Positions 37,771 through 46,569 of a stretch of 53,785 nucleotides of DNA are shown here, piece by piece. Numbering within the stretch: position 1 is the stretch's first letter; every line of letters starts with the position of its first letter. The DNA comes from Faecalispora jeddahensis (GTDB lineage Bacteria > Bacillota > Clostridia > Oscillospirales > Acutalibacteraceae). Made by a program: the position numbers and the translations under genes. The DNA is taken from the NCBI RefSeq assembly GCF_000577335.1, contig NZ_CBYL010000027.1, positions 1 through 53,785 on the forward strand. Reading direction: 5' to 3'. The notes under the pieces are model-generated. The model saw only the letters and a program-made list of their open reading frames with translations, was not told the origin of the DNA and searched no databases.

Positions 37771-38097
37771 ATGGATACCAAAGAATTGAAAAGCTGGGTA
37801 ATTAATAATAATATTGAGGAGAAAATCTACAAATATTTTAATCGGGAGTTCACTTCATACCAGACAGAATATGCAGAGGAATTTCATCAACAATTTCCGA
37901 ATTATGATGAAAATTTATTAGTTCCTAAATTTTATAAGGCGGCTTTGACTCTTATATCATGGGCAGAATCAGAACAAGAATGTATTATCGTCTTCTTAAG
38001 ATTTTATTATGAAAATAAATATGCTGGGGAATACAAGCTTGTATATTCTTTGGAAGGAGAATTGATTGACGATTACTTTGTGATTGATTATAAGTAA
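37771..38097 (+). CDS. Putative immunity protein of the orphan tip
   Basis: 108 residues, acidic, no signal peptide or membrane helix, no recognised family. AGAGAGGACC lies before ATG 37771, and the gene starts 17 nt after the tip stop codon. A small acidic cytosolic protein directly after a toxin tip is the standard layout for an immunity gene against an intracellular (for example nuclease) toxin. Unlike the tip, it has its own ribosome site, so it could be expressed while the cassette is silent. Confidence 0.68.
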   Translation: MDTKELKSWVINNNIEEKIYKYFNREFTSYQTEYAEEFHQQFPNYDENLLVPKFYKAALTLISWAESEQECIIVFLRFYYENKYAGEYKLVYSLEGELIDDYFVIDYK

Positions 38098-38164
38098 ATC
38101 ATTGTTTTCATTGCACCCATCTGAAAAAAGTTTTTATACTATTGACACAATTTGTAAAATATGT

Positions 38165-38206
38165 AAAAAGAAACAGAAATGCTTATAAGCATTTCTATTT
38201 CTTTTT
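38165..38206 (+). terminator. Terminator after the second immunity gene
   Basis: AGAAATGCTTA/TAAGCATTTCT (38175-38196) forms a perfect stem inside an A-rich to T-rich context (AAAAAGAAA before, TTTCTTTTT after). Confidence 0.85.
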
Positions 38207-38321
38207 ATGACTTCCTTGTTAAAATTTAAAGAGGTATCCCCAATAACCGTACCAGATCAGCTCGATTTACGAGGGACAAACTCACTGGAACAGTTTCTCA
38301 GTTTCTGCGGTAATGATATCT

Positions 38322-38782
38322 CCTGACGAATTACGACGGCCAATTCCTCACCTATGACCAGATCGGCAATCCCCTCACCTACCGCGACGGCATGAGTTTC
38401 ACCTGGGCAGGCCGCCACTGTCAACGGAAAAACTTCCAGCTATACCTACAACCATGATGGTATCCGTATCAGCAAGACCGTGGGCGGTACTTTAACTGAT
38501 TATCTGGTGGACGGCAGCACCATTGTTGCGCAAAGAACCGGATATGATACCATATGGTTTATGTATGATAGTGACGGCACCAGAGTCGGCTTTACCTACC
38601 ACGACGACGCCTATTACTACTTAAAGAACGCCCAAGGCGACGACAGGTATTGTTGACAGTAACCTCAGCACCATTGTAGAATACATCTATGATGCTTGGG
38701 ATAAGCTTCTTACTAACACCAGCAGCGACGACAAGACCAACTTCATCGGCAAGCTAAATCCTTTGCTATACCGTGGGTATCA
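38322..38782 (+). pseudogene. Second displaced RHS core, frameshifted
   Basis: Translates in pieces to [56 protein letters not shown] and NFIGKLNPLLYRGY, matching 34860-35310 of the large RHS gene. A deletion of 14 bases near 38416 and a smaller one near 38640 break the frame. The core stops at LYRGYH instead of continuing to YYDAETG, exactly where a lipoprotein gene begins, so any toxin tip has been lost. Confidence 0.85.
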
Positions 38783-38802
38783 TTTTTCAACTAGAGGTCT
38801 TT

Positions 38803-39180
38803 ATGTTAAAAAAATTTATAACTATCATTTTTCTACTTGCCTGTATTTGTTCATTCGTTTCATGTGAGGAAACGACCGAATATCCTATTGGAGGTAGGGA
38901 TACTCATGACTATTTTGGAAATGCTCGAATTGTTGTTTTAATTGGAACGTATCCCGATTCTAATGATAAAAAATATGTACTATATGACCGAGAAAAAATT
39001 GCAGCAATAGATACCATAACGAATTATCAAGAGATAAAACCATATGTATATACTATCGGAGAAAAGGGATATACAAAGTTAAATTATGAGACTGGCGAAT
39101 TAACTCAATCTTTAAGCGTATGGGATTTTTCAAAAGATGATCAAAGCGTTGTTAAAGAGATTCACAAGAATAAAATTTAA
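38803..39180 (+). CDS. Small lipoprotein, putative leftover immunity protein
   Basis: 125 residues. It has a lipoprotein signal (MLKKFITIIFLLACICSFVSC) with the lipidated Cys near residue 21, then a soluble domain of about 100 residues that I do not recognise. ATG 38803 with AGAGGT before it is preferred over GTG 38773, which lies in the RHS remnant. It sits directly after the second displaced RHS core, in the position of an immunity gene, so it may be a lipoprotein-type immunity factor whose toxin was deleted. This is inference from position. Confidence 0.65.
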   Translation: MLKKFITIIFLLACICSFVSCEETTEYPIGGRDTHDYFGNARIVVLIGTYPDSNDKKYVLYDREKIAAIDTITNYQEIKPYVYTIGEKGYTKLNYETGELTQSLSVWDFSKDDQSVVKEIHKNKI

Positions 39181-39219
39181 TATTTTAGAAACTTCTATAA
39201 ATCCTGAGAAACCATTGTT

Positions 39220-39266
39220 GCGTGTAAAAGAACCCCGCTTCTATGAAGCGGGGTTCTTTTACACGC
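39220..39266. terminator. Strong bidirectional terminator closing the RHS region
   Basis: A perfect 22-bp inverted repeat with loop TAT (39242-39244); the arms contain AAAAGAACCCCGCTTC and its complement. T-runs on both strands. Confidence 0.92.
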
Positions 39267-39399
39267 AAAATCAAAATCCAGGTGAAATTGGCCTTATAAA
39301 AACGGGAAGGTGCACAGACTGCACTAAAAAAACACGATAAAAAGTCAAGTGCTTTCTTACGCAAATCCTACAAACAAAGGTAAAAAAATCGGCTATGAA

Positions 39400-39428
39400 T
39401 TGACTGCCCTTCCTTCCATTGTTATAAT
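39400..39428 (+). promoter_or_regulatory. Sigma-A promoter of the first sugar operon
   Basis: TTGACT (39400-39405), 17-base spacer, TATAAT (39423-39428). Transcription would start near 39435. This promoter fills the otherwise gene-free stretch 39267-39510. Confidence 0.82.
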
Positions 39429-39510
39429 TCAATCAAAGAAAGAAACGTGGCATTTGTCACAATGTTTCTGTTTTACAGAAAAAAGGCGAAAGTAGAAAGG
39501 GAGGGAGAGT

Positions 39511-39543
39511 ATGAGGAACCGTCAGTCATACGAAAAAGTATGA
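39511..39543 (+). CDS. Ten-residue leader peptide coupled to the isomerase gene
   Basis: MRNRQSYEKV followed by a stop. GGGAGGGAG ends right before ATG 39511, and the TGA overlaps the ATG of the isomerase gene (ATGA at 39540-39543). The isomerase start has no ribosome site of its own, so coupling through this mini-frame is plausible. Alternatively the isomerase may start further upstream at GTG 39447. Confidence 0.45.
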   Translation: MRNRQSYEKV

Positions 39544-40364
39544 GCAAAATCCGATATGGGTGCCAAACCTATCCGTGGAAAATGAATCAGAAAAAGTTTC
39601 AGGGCCAGATGCCCCATATCATTCAAGTTGCTTCGCAGGCAGGATTTGAGGGAATTGAAGCAGAAATCGGGATGCTGGGGTCTTATTTTCACCAGCCGGA
39701 TCAAGTGGCAGAGCTTTTGGCACAGCAGCACATGGAGCTTGCCGCGCTGGTGCTGCATCAGCCCTGGCAAGGGGCCAAAGAAACACCGGAGGAAAAAAGT
39801 TTTTCTGATCAGGCGATCGCGTTTGTGTCCCGTTTCCCCCGTGCCAAGCTGATGTTGTCCCATCACGCCGGAGACATCCAGCGGGGAACCGGAGAGGCGC
39901 TATATGAAAGAAGGCAAAATCTGATCCGCTGCATGGAGTCGGTGACGCGCCGGGCGGGAGAACAGGGGATCGTCTGCTGTTTTCACCCCAATTCCGGCAA
40001 AAATTCCTTGTTCCGCACAGAAGAGGATTACCGTGTCCTATTTGATTTTTTGTACCGTACCGATATCGGGTATGCTCCGGACATCGGACATATTGCAAAT
40101 GGGGGGATGGATCCCCTCGCGATTCTGCGCCAATATCAGGACAAAGTACGCCATGTCCATTTTAAAGATCGTTTGGGGCCGAATGAATGGGCCATTATGG
40201 GAGAAGGCACGATTGATTATCCTACGATTGTCCGTTATTTGGAAGAGCAGGAATATCGCGGCTGGGTAATGGTAGAGGATGAATCCCCCAGAGTGCTGCA
40301 GGATTCGGACGAAGTGGTTCGCCTGGATGGCCTGTATATGGCTCAATTTCAGAACAGGAGATGA
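39540..40364 (+). CDS. Sugar phosphate isomerase/epimerase (xylose isomerase-like TIM barrel)
   Basis: Cytosolic TIM-barrel enzyme of the AP_endonuc_2/IolE-IolI type, 274 residues from ATG 39540. It opens with KIRYGCQTYPWKM and GFEGIEAEIGML, and has metal-site motifs CCFHPNSG, YAPDIGHIANGG, VRHVHFKDR and WVMVEDES. Family members interconvert ketoses or inosose-type sugars using a divalent metal. An in-frame GTG at 39447 would add 31 residues without a ribosome site. It is the first gene of a three-gene operon and overlaps the following dehydrogenase gene by four bases. The sugar is unknown. Confidence 0.82.
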   Translation: MSKIRYGCQTYPWKMNQKKFQGQMPHIIQVASQAGFEGIEAEIGMLGSYFHQPDQVAELLAQQHMELAALVLHQPWQGAKETPEEKSFSDQAIAFVSRFPRAKLMLSHHAGDIQRGTGEALYERRQNLIRCMESVTRRAGEQGIVCCFHPNSGKNSLFRTEEDYRVLFDFLYRTDIGYAPDIGHIANGGMDPLAILRQYQDKVRHVHFKDRLGPNEWAIMGEGTIDYPTIVRYLEEQEYRGWVMVEDESPRVLQDSDEVVRLDGLYMAQFQNRR

Positions 40365-41485
40365 CAAGTTCAGTGAAACGGTATACAGTGGCTGTTTTAG
40401 GCTTAGGTGTACGGGGGAAAATCCATTTGCGGGGCCTTTTAGAGAACCCGGACCGGTATCAGGTGGTTGGCCTGTGCGATCGGGACGAATCCGTAGCGCA
40501 AAAGGTCGCGGAGGAATACGGACTGACACAGATTCCTCTGTTCACAGACGCGGAACAGCTGCTCTCCACAGTGCGTCCGGATATTTTTGTGTTTGTCACC
40601 TACCCTTCTGACCGGCTGAATATGGTCGAGCTGGCGGTTCGGTACGGCGTCAAGGGAATCTCACTGGAAAAGCCGATGGCGGAATCCCTACAGGAAGCAA
40701 AGGCTATGCGGGATTTATGCCATCAGCATGGAATCAAGGCCGTGGTGTGCCACCAGCAAAAATATCTGTCGCAAATGCGCCGGATGAAGCAGAGAATTGA
40801 AGCGGGAGAAATCGGAGAAATCCGCAAGATCCATGTGGAGACACAGGCGTGGTTTTCACAGCTGGGCACCCATTATGTGGATTACACCTTGTGGATCAAC
40901 GGCGGCTACCCGGCAAAATGGGTGGTGGGACACGTTCACGGCCCCGCCACCCTGGAGGACTCCCACCCCGCTCCCGATTATCTGCTGGGGACAATGGAGC
41001 TGAAAAATGGAGTGCGGGCTTACATAGAGTGCGGTTATTTGAGTGAAGCACATAACCCGCCGGAATATGCCAGCAGCGACAACCGTCTGACCGTTTATGG
41101 AACGGACGGATATGTTTATGCCGAAACGGACGGCTTTTGGGGAGCGTGCACCAAAGCGACCAATGGAAGATTGGTGGAAGGAAAGGATCCCGGCTGGCGG
41201 AATCATCAGCAGGTGCCGATTCAGACGCCGTATTATACCGAATTCGCCGAATGGATGGACAATGATTCCAAGCCGCATTCCTGTAACATCGATATTTCGT
41301 ACCATGGTTATGAGATTCTGGAGGCCATGTGTCTGAGCGCTCTGAATCATACCCGAATAGACCTGCCGATTCAGGAATTCAGCTACGCGCCCGTTCTGGA
41401 GCGAATGAAAACGATGCTGCCACCCTGCGGAACCCAGCGAATGAAACTGTATGACGGAAAAATCCCGAGAAAAGAAAGGGATTAG
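40361..41485 (+). CDS. Gfo/Idh/MocA-family sugar dehydrogenase
   Basis: NAD(P)-dependent oxidoreductase of 374 residues. The Rossmann start TVAVLGLGVRGKIHLRGLLE, the EKP motif in GISLEKPMAES (cofactor and catalytic Lys) and the C-terminal alpha/beta domain with YVDYTLWINGG fit the family of inositol and sugar 2- or 3-dehydrogenases. ATG 40361 overlaps the upstream stop as ATGA, with ACAGGAG before it. Together with the isomerase it may oxidise or epimerise a sugar through a keto intermediate; which sugar is not visible in the sequence. Confidence 0.9.
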   Translation: MTSSVKRYTVAVLGLGVRGKIHLRGLLENPDRYQVVGLCDRDESVAQKVAEEYGLTQIPLFTDAEQLLSTVRPDIFVFVTYPSDRLNMVELAVRYGVKGISLEKPMAESLQEAKAMRDLCHQHGIKAVVCHQQKYLSQMRRMKQRIEAGEIGEIRKIHVETQAWFSQLGTHYVDYTLWINGGYPAKWVVGHVHGPATLEDSHPAPDYLLGTMELKNGVRAYIECGYLSEAHNPPEYASSDNRLTVYGTDGYVYAETDGFWGACTKATNGRLVEGKDPGWRNHQQVPIQTPYYTEFAEWMDNDSKPHSCNIDISYHGYEILEAMCLSALNHTRIDLPIQEFSYAPVLERMKTMLPPCGTQRMKLYDGKIPRKERD

Positions 41486-41488
41486 GCT

Positions 41489-42310
41489 ATGAAAAATACG
41501 ACTGAAAAAGAGATTTGGGTCAATGGAAACTCCTTTCATGTAGAAATCACCGGGCAGGGAACGCCGCTGGTTCTCATTATGGGCTTAGGGGCTCCCGGTG
41601 AAAAATGGAACCCAAATGTCAAGGTATATGCCCAGCATTTTCAATGTATTACACTAGATAATCGAGGGGTGGGGCGCTCCGATAAGCCGAAGGCAGAAGC
41701 CTACTCCACCATAGAAATGGCGGAGGACGTCCTGGGAATTATGGACGCTTTAGAGATATCGCAGGCCCATGTGAACGGTGTTTCCATGGGCGGAGCGATC
41801 GCCCAGCACCTGGCGGCCCGGCATCCCCACAGAGTCCGCTCTCTTGTTCTGACCAGCACCTTTGCCAGTGTCAGCAACAGCTTTCGCCGAGCCATTGAAG
41901 CTCTGCGGGACAGTGTGGAGCAGCTCGACAAAACCACGTTTAAACATCTGAATCAGTGGATGACCTTTTCTCAAAGCATTCAGAACACCTGTGAGGACAT
42001 GCTTTGGAAGGCGGAGCGTCAGGACGCTCTGTATCCGTATCCCATGCCCGCTTATGCCTATCGGGCCCAGTGCAATGCCTGCCTGGCCCATGATGCTACG
42101 CTGGAGCTGTGCCGCATCACTTCCCCCACGCTCATTGCCGCGGGTTCCAGAGACCTGTTTGTGCCAATCGAAAAAACGATGGAACTGTATGAAGGGATCG
42201 CTGCCAGTGAATTGTATCTGTGTAAAAACGGCGGCCATGTTCATCAATGGGAGCAGCCGGAGGCTTATAACCGGGCGACACTGGACTTTTTCCTGCGGCA
42301 CGATCAATAG
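41489..42310 (+). CDS. Alpha/beta hydrolase
   Basis: Soluble hydrolase of 273 residues. The nucleophile elbow is GVSMGG (Ser about 97), the acid is in AGSRDLFVP and the histidine in GGHVHQWEQP, in the correct order. The oxyanion region is LVLIMGLGAPGEKW. It starts three bases after the dehydrogenase gene and ends the operon. In this context it might open a sugar lactone or remove an ester group from the substrate (inference); the fold alone does not tell. Confidence 0.9.
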   Translation: MKNTTEKEIWVNGNSFHVEITGQGTPLVLIMGLGAPGEKWNPNVKVYAQHFQCITLDNRGVGRSDKPKAEAYSTIEMAEDVLGIMDALEISQAHVNGVSMGGAIAQHLAARHPHRVRSLVLTSTFASVSNSFRRAIEALRDSVEQLDKTTFKHLNQWMTFSQSIQNTCEDMLWKAERQDALYPYPMPAYAYRAQCNACLAHDATLELCRITSPTLIAAGSRDLFVPIEKTMELYEGIAASELYLCKNGGHVHQWEQPEAYNRATLDFFLRHDQ

Positions 42311-42313
42311 AAA

Positions 42314-42368
42314 CAGAGGAATCAAAAAGGGAGAGAATCTTAGATTCTCTCCCTTTTTGATTCCTCTG
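42314..42368. terminator. Near-perfect 27-bp terminator hairpin
   Basis: Arms 42314-42340 and 42342-42368 are exact reverse complements around a single T; the core GGGAGAGAATCT/AGATTCTCTCCC is flanked by A5 and T5. It works in both directions and separates the two sugar operons. Confidence 0.92.
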
Positions 42369-42735
42369 ACCAATGCGGATAAACGGAAGGAAATATCATC
42401 CAATTTTGATGAAAAAAGGATTGTAGGCTGATCAAATACGTGCTTTTCAAAGAAAGGTAAGATGTTTGTGTGGTCTTATCTAATAAAATTCGCAAAAATA
42501 ATTGCACGTTTCATAGCAAACCAGAAGGCGCCATGTTAAAAATACACAAAAAATCATAACAATATTTACACTTTATTGACAAAGGTAATATGAATCGATA
42601 TAATTTAAGTGTAATAAATATAAAAAAACAAATAAATCGACAAATTTTATATATAGTTTTACTTCTGCTGACAGCTTCTTCGCAGATAATATGAATTTAT
42701 TCTAGGGCAGATAAAAGATGACAGGAGGATGTCTT
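42369..42735 (+). promoter_or_regulatory. Control region with sigma-A promoter before the GntR gene
   Basis: AT-rich stretch without genes. The promoter is textbook: TTGACA (42576-42581), 17-base spacer, TATAAT (42599-42604), start near 42611, leaving a leader of about 125 nt. The operator of the GntR-type repressor is expected here, but I do not see an unmistakable palindrome. Confidence 0.85.
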
Positions 42736-43434
42736 ATGCAGGACAAACCAACCAAGCATTCCTTATCCGTCAAAGTTGCGGAGCAGATCAATGATTTGAT
42801 TATCCGAGATAAACTGAAACCTGGAACAAAACTTCCCAATGAGGCGCAGCTGGCGGAAATGTGCGGAGTCAGCCGCCCCACGGTACGAGAGGCAATGAAA
42901 ATGCTGAAGGCACAGAACATTATCGTAATCCGGCAGGGCGACGGCACCTATGTTTGTGACTTTACGGGGCTGGGGGATGATCCGCTGGGCTTTCGCTACA
43001 TTGACCGGGCAAAGCTTACCGAAAGCGTATTTGAAGTAAGGCTGATCATTGAACCCCAAATTGCGGCTCTGGCGGTGGAGAGGGCCACTCCCGAAGAAAT
43101 TCAACAGATGGAGCAGATTGTTCAGAAGATGTACACCATCAATTACCGCGATCCGGCCCGTCTGGAGCTGGATATTCAGTTCCACACCCTGATTGCCAAG
43201 TGCTCTAAAAACGCGGTGTTCAATCAGGTCATCCCCGTCATTTACGAAACGATCCAGAAAGGGATCGTCATTTTGGCGGAATCGGAAGAGAGCTTCAGCC
43301 TTTCCCAGCATATGCATAACGATATTTTTCAGGCGTTTGTGCACCGGGACAGCTGTCGTGCGCAAAACGCAGTCACCACTCATATTTACACCTCGCTGGA
43401 TAACATCAGACGACTGAAGAAAGGAAAGGCGTAA
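42736..43434 (+). CDS. GntR-family (FadR/FCD) transcriptional regulator
   Basis: Repressor-type regulator of 232 residues. The N-terminal winged helix (about 10-75) contains LPNEAQLAEMCGVSRPTVRE and MLKAQNIIVIRQGDGTYV; the C-terminal all-helical FCD domain (about 90-220) binds a small acid or sugar acid through a metal site. ATG 42736 is chosen over 42718 because AGGAGG (42723-42728) lies seven bases before it. It is the first gene of the second operon, one base before the permease gene, so it probably autoregulates and controls both sugar operons. Confidence 0.92.
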   Translation: MQDKPTKHSLSVKVAEQINDLIIRDKLKPGTKLPNEAQLAEMCGVSRPTVREAMKMLKAQNIIVIRQGDGTYVCDFTGLGDDPLGFRYIDRAKLTESVFEVRLIIEPQIAALAVERATPEEIQQMEQIVQKMYTINYRDPARLELDIQFHTLIAKCSKNAVFNQVIPVIYETIQKGIVILAESEESFSLSQHMHNDIFQAFVHRDSCRAQNAVTTHIYTSLDNIRRLKKGKA

Positions 43435-43435
43435 T

Positions 43436-44320
43436 ATGAAAGTAAAACAGGGTCACTGGATTTGGCCGTATTTGCTGATCGCTCCCGCATTGCTTACAAT
43501 GCTTTGTGTGGTTTTTATTCCTGTGGTACAGGCGATCGTTACCAGTTTTCAGTATTACGATCTTCGTTATCCAGGCAAGACACAATTTCTCGGTCTGGGA
43601 AATTATATCGAAATTTTCACCCAGGACCCGCAGTTCTGGCCTTCCATTTTCCGGACCCTGGTCTGGGTCGTATTCGGTGTGGGTCTGCAATTCCTGTTTG
43701 GTTTCATTCTGGCCCTGATTTTGAACCGCAAATTTTTTGGCTGCGGTGTTGTGCGCGCTCTGTCCATGGTTCCATGGGTTACCCCCGGCGTACTGATCGG
43801 CTTGATGTGGCGGTGGCTGTATGATGGAAATTACGGCGTCATCAACGACGTTCTGATCCGACTGGGGATTTTAGAGCACGGAATCTCTTTTTTGTCCCGG
43901 CACGAGGCCGCAATGCCGGCGGCGGTTGTTTCGGTAGTGTGGCAGGGAATTCCGTTCTTTGCCCTGATGCTTCTGGCCGCTTTGCAGGGTGTATCCAGTG
44001 ACATGTACGAGGCGGCGGATATTGACGGCGCATCCGGCGCGCAAAAACTCTTCTACATAACAATTCCATCCATTAAAAATACCCTGTTTGTCACCGTGCT
44101 TCTGCGGATCATCTGGGTGGCCAATTCGGTAGATATCATTCAGAACATGACCGCGGGCGGCCCGGCCTACGCAACCCAGACACTGAGCATTTATGTGTAT
44201 CAGAAGGCCCATGTGCTGAATCTGGGCTACGCTTCGGCAATGTCGGTCATTTTGGCCGTGCTTCTTCTGGTAGTGGCCGTGCCGTATCTGCGGTTTACGT
44301 TTCAGAGCGAGCGGAGTTGA
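43436..44320 (+). CDS. ABC sugar transporter permease (MalF/UgpA type)
   Basis: Membrane permease of the carbohydrate-uptake CUT1 class, 294 residues, six helices. The EAA loop reads EAADIDGASGAQKLFYITIP near residue 200. It lies one base after the GntR gene and 13 nt before its partner permease. It probably imports a mono- or oligosaccharide or a glycoside; the ATPase is not encoded nearby. Confidence 0.93.
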   Translation: MKVKQGHWIWPYLLIAPALLTMLCVVFIPVVQAIVTSFQYYDLRYPGKTQFLGLGNYIEIFTQDPQFWPSIFRTLVWVVFGVGLQFLFGFILALILNRKFFGCGVVRALSMVPWVTPGVLIGLMWRWLYDGNYGVINDVLIRLGILEHGISFLSRHEAAMPAAVVSVVWQGIPFFALMLLAALQGVSSDMYEAADIDGASGAQKLFYITIPSIKNTLFVTVLLRIIWVANSVDIIQNMTAGGPAYATQTLSIYVYQKAHVLNLGYASAMSVILAVLLLVVAVPYLRFTFQSERS

Positions 44321-44333
44321 AGGAGGGATTGAG

Positions 44334-45179
44334 ATGAAAGTAAAGCATCACTCCGCAGAGGCGGTCAAATTCACACTGACACTGGTTCTTCCCGTTTTAC
44401 TGTTCCTGATCTTTTTGCTGTTTCCTTTCTACTGGATGTTTATTACCTCCGTAAAACCGGACGCTGAAATTTATGCCAGCCCTCTTTTGTATTGGCCGCA
44501 GCACTGGACCTGGATGACCTATGAAAAGCTGTTCGGCTATTTTAATTTTATCAAATACATGAAAAACAGTCTGACGGTAGCGGTTGCCACCATGGTGGTC
44601 TCTCTGGTGTTTTCCACCCTGGCCGCGTACGCCTTTTCCCGGTTCGAGTTCAAAGGGCGCAAGTTTCTTATGGGACTGTTTCTTTCCAATAACATGTTCC
44701 CCACCGTGCTTTTAATGATCCCGCTGTACTCCATTATGCGGTCGATGAATCTGCTGTATACGCCCACCGGTCTGGTTCTGGCATACACTACGTTTACTAT
44801 TCCGTTTTCGGTCTGGCTGATCCAGGGCTTTATCCGGGACGTTCCCTTTTCCCTGGAAGAAGCCGCTCTGATCGACGGGTGCAATCGAACCGGCGCGTTT
44901 GTCCGGATTTTCCTTCCCATTTTGACCCCCTGTCTTCTGGCCGCCGGCGTATACATTTTCATGCAGGGGTGGAACGAATACACCTTGTCCTCTATGTTCA
45001 CGAATCCCGCAACCCGTACCATACCCGTGGCGTTGAACAGCCTGATCGGCCAGCTGGGTGTAGAATGGGACATGCTGTGTGCAGGCGGCACGATCACGGT
45101 GCTCCCGGTTTGTATCATGTTCTTCTTTGCGCAGAAAAAGCTGGTTTCCGGCCTGACAGCAGGAGCTGTCAAAGGATAG
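44334..45179 (+). CDS. ABC sugar transporter permease (MalG/UgpE type)
   Basis: Second CUT1 permease, 281 residues, six helices. The EAA loop is EEAALIDGCNRTGAFVRIFL near residue 180. The C-terminal part ending KKLVSGLTAGAVKG is typical of this subunit. GGAGGGA precedes ATG 44334. Confidence 0.94.
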   Translation: MKVKHHSAEAVKFTLTLVLPVLLFLIFLLFPFYWMFITSVKPDAEIYASPLLYWPQHWTWMTYEKLFGYFNFIKYMKNSLTVAVATMVVSLVFSTLAAYAFSRFEFKGRKFLMGLFLSNNMFPTVLLMIPLYSIMRSMNLLYTPTGLVLAYTTFTIPFSVWLIQGFIRDVPFSLEEAALIDGCNRTGAFVRIFLPILTPCLLAAGVYIFMQGWNEYTLSSMFTNPATRTIPVALNSLIGQLGVEWDMLCAGGTITVLPVCIMFFFAQKKLVSGLTAGAVKG

Positions 45180-45248
45180 GCCTTGTTTGGCAGTGGCCCA
45201 TATTTCCTAGAAAAGATGGGGAATTTGTAATAAAAGGAGAATAGAGAA

Positions 45249-46532
45249 ATGAAAAAGGTAATAGCGACGTTCCTGGCAGGCGTGATGCTCACCTCTTCTT
45301 TGGCCGGATGTGGCGGCAATAACTCTTCTTCCGTATCCTCCGGGTCAGATCCTTCCGGTAAGCAAGCAACAAAGCTGTCCTATTGGTATTGGGCAGACAA
45401 TACAGAACAGTCCGATCTGATGCAGAGCATTGTCAAACAGTACAACGAAACCAACGACAAGAACATTCTGGTCACCGCAGAGGAATATCCCTGGGACAGC
45501 GGCGGGTTTACCGATTCGATTTTCACGGCGATTATGGGCGGCGGCGGGCCGGATCTCTCCACCTTTAAGCTTCAGGCAGGCAAAAATTTTGCAGCCAATC
45601 ACCTTTTGGCAGACATGAGCTCTTATGTGGAGGCGTGGCAGGATAAATCCCAGATCAACGACGGAATCTGGCAGATGATGAAGGCCTCTACCGGCGATGA
45701 AAAGCTGTCGGTTCTGCCGTGGACACTGGAAGCTCTGTATGTCTATTACAGACCGTCTTATTTCCAGAAGGCCGGCATAGAAAAGGCCCCCACCACCTTT
45801 GATGAATTTCTGGACGCCATCAAAAAGACAACAATGGATACCAACGGGGACGGAAAAACGGATGTTTACGGCCTGGGCCTGCGCGGAGCCGGAGGCGGAC
45901 ATGAGCATTTGGGCAGCTTTTTGTATGCCTATGGCGCAAACTGGGATGATTTGACCACTCCGCAGGCTGTGGAAGCTTACAATGCCTATCTGAACATTTT
46001 CAAGAGCGGCTATGCTCCCGATTCCGCGCCCAATGCGGCTTACGCCGAAACAGTGGACGGCTTTAAAAGCGGCCTGACAGCGATGATCATCCATCATATC
46101 GGTTCCAGTGCCATCTGGTCCGAAACGTTTGGCGATGATGTGGCGGCATTCCCTGTTCCGGCGGGCAAGGGCGGACAATGGACCTGCACCGGAGATACGT
46201 GCCTCACCGTTTATGAGCAGTGCGAAAACAAAGAAGCCGCGTTTGATTTCTATCAGTACATGACCACGGGCGAAGGCGGAACCACGTGGTTCAAATCCAC
46301 CGGCAAGGGCCTGGGGACCGAGAACGTAGTTGCCACCAGCGAATATAAGGACAATAAGTTCCAGACCGTTGCGGCCGAAAGCCTGAAGCACGCCGGCGTA
46401 CTCCCCCCTACAGATACCCTGACGGAATTCATCAACAGCACCTGGGCCAATACCAATCAGCAGGCGCTGTTGGGGCAGATTTCTGCAGAAGACGCTTTAA
46501 AAATCATGCAGAAATCCCTGCATGCCGAATAG
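45249..46532 (+). CDS. ABC sugar transporter substrate-binding lipoprotein
   Basis: Extracellular solute-binding protein of family 1, 427 residues. The signal peptide ends in SLAGC with the lipidated Cys near residue 21, followed by a Ser-rich linker. Typical motifs are LSYWYWADNTEQSDLMQSIV at the start of the mature domain and TFDEFLDAIKKTTMDTNGDG KTDVYG-like text in the middle. AAAGGAGA precedes ATG 45249. It delivers the sugar to the two permeases upstream. Confidence 0.94.
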   Translation: MKKVIATFLAGVMLTSSLAGCGGNNSSSVSSGSDPSGKQATKLSYWYWADNTEQSDLMQSIVKQYNETNDKNILVTAEEYPWDSGGFTDSIFTAIMGGGGPDLSTFKLQAGKNFAANHLLADMSSYVEAWQDKSQINDGIWQMMKASTGDEKLSVLPWTLEALYVYYRPSYFQKAGIEKAPTTFDEFLDAIKKTTMDTNGDGKTDVYGLGLRGAGGGHEHLGSFLYAYGANWDDLTTPQAVEAYNAYLNIFKSGYAPDSAPNAAYAETVDGFKSGLTAMIIHHIGSSAIWSETFGDDVAAFPVPAGKGGQWTCTGDTCLTVYEQCENKEAAFDFYQYMTTGEGGTTWFKSTGKGLGTENVVATSEYKDNKFQTVAAESLKHAGVLPPTDTLTEFINSTWANTNQQALLGQISAEDALKIMQKSLHAE

Positions 46533-46569
46533 GAAAGAAAAGCAGCACGGTCACTGATAAGGATCATGG

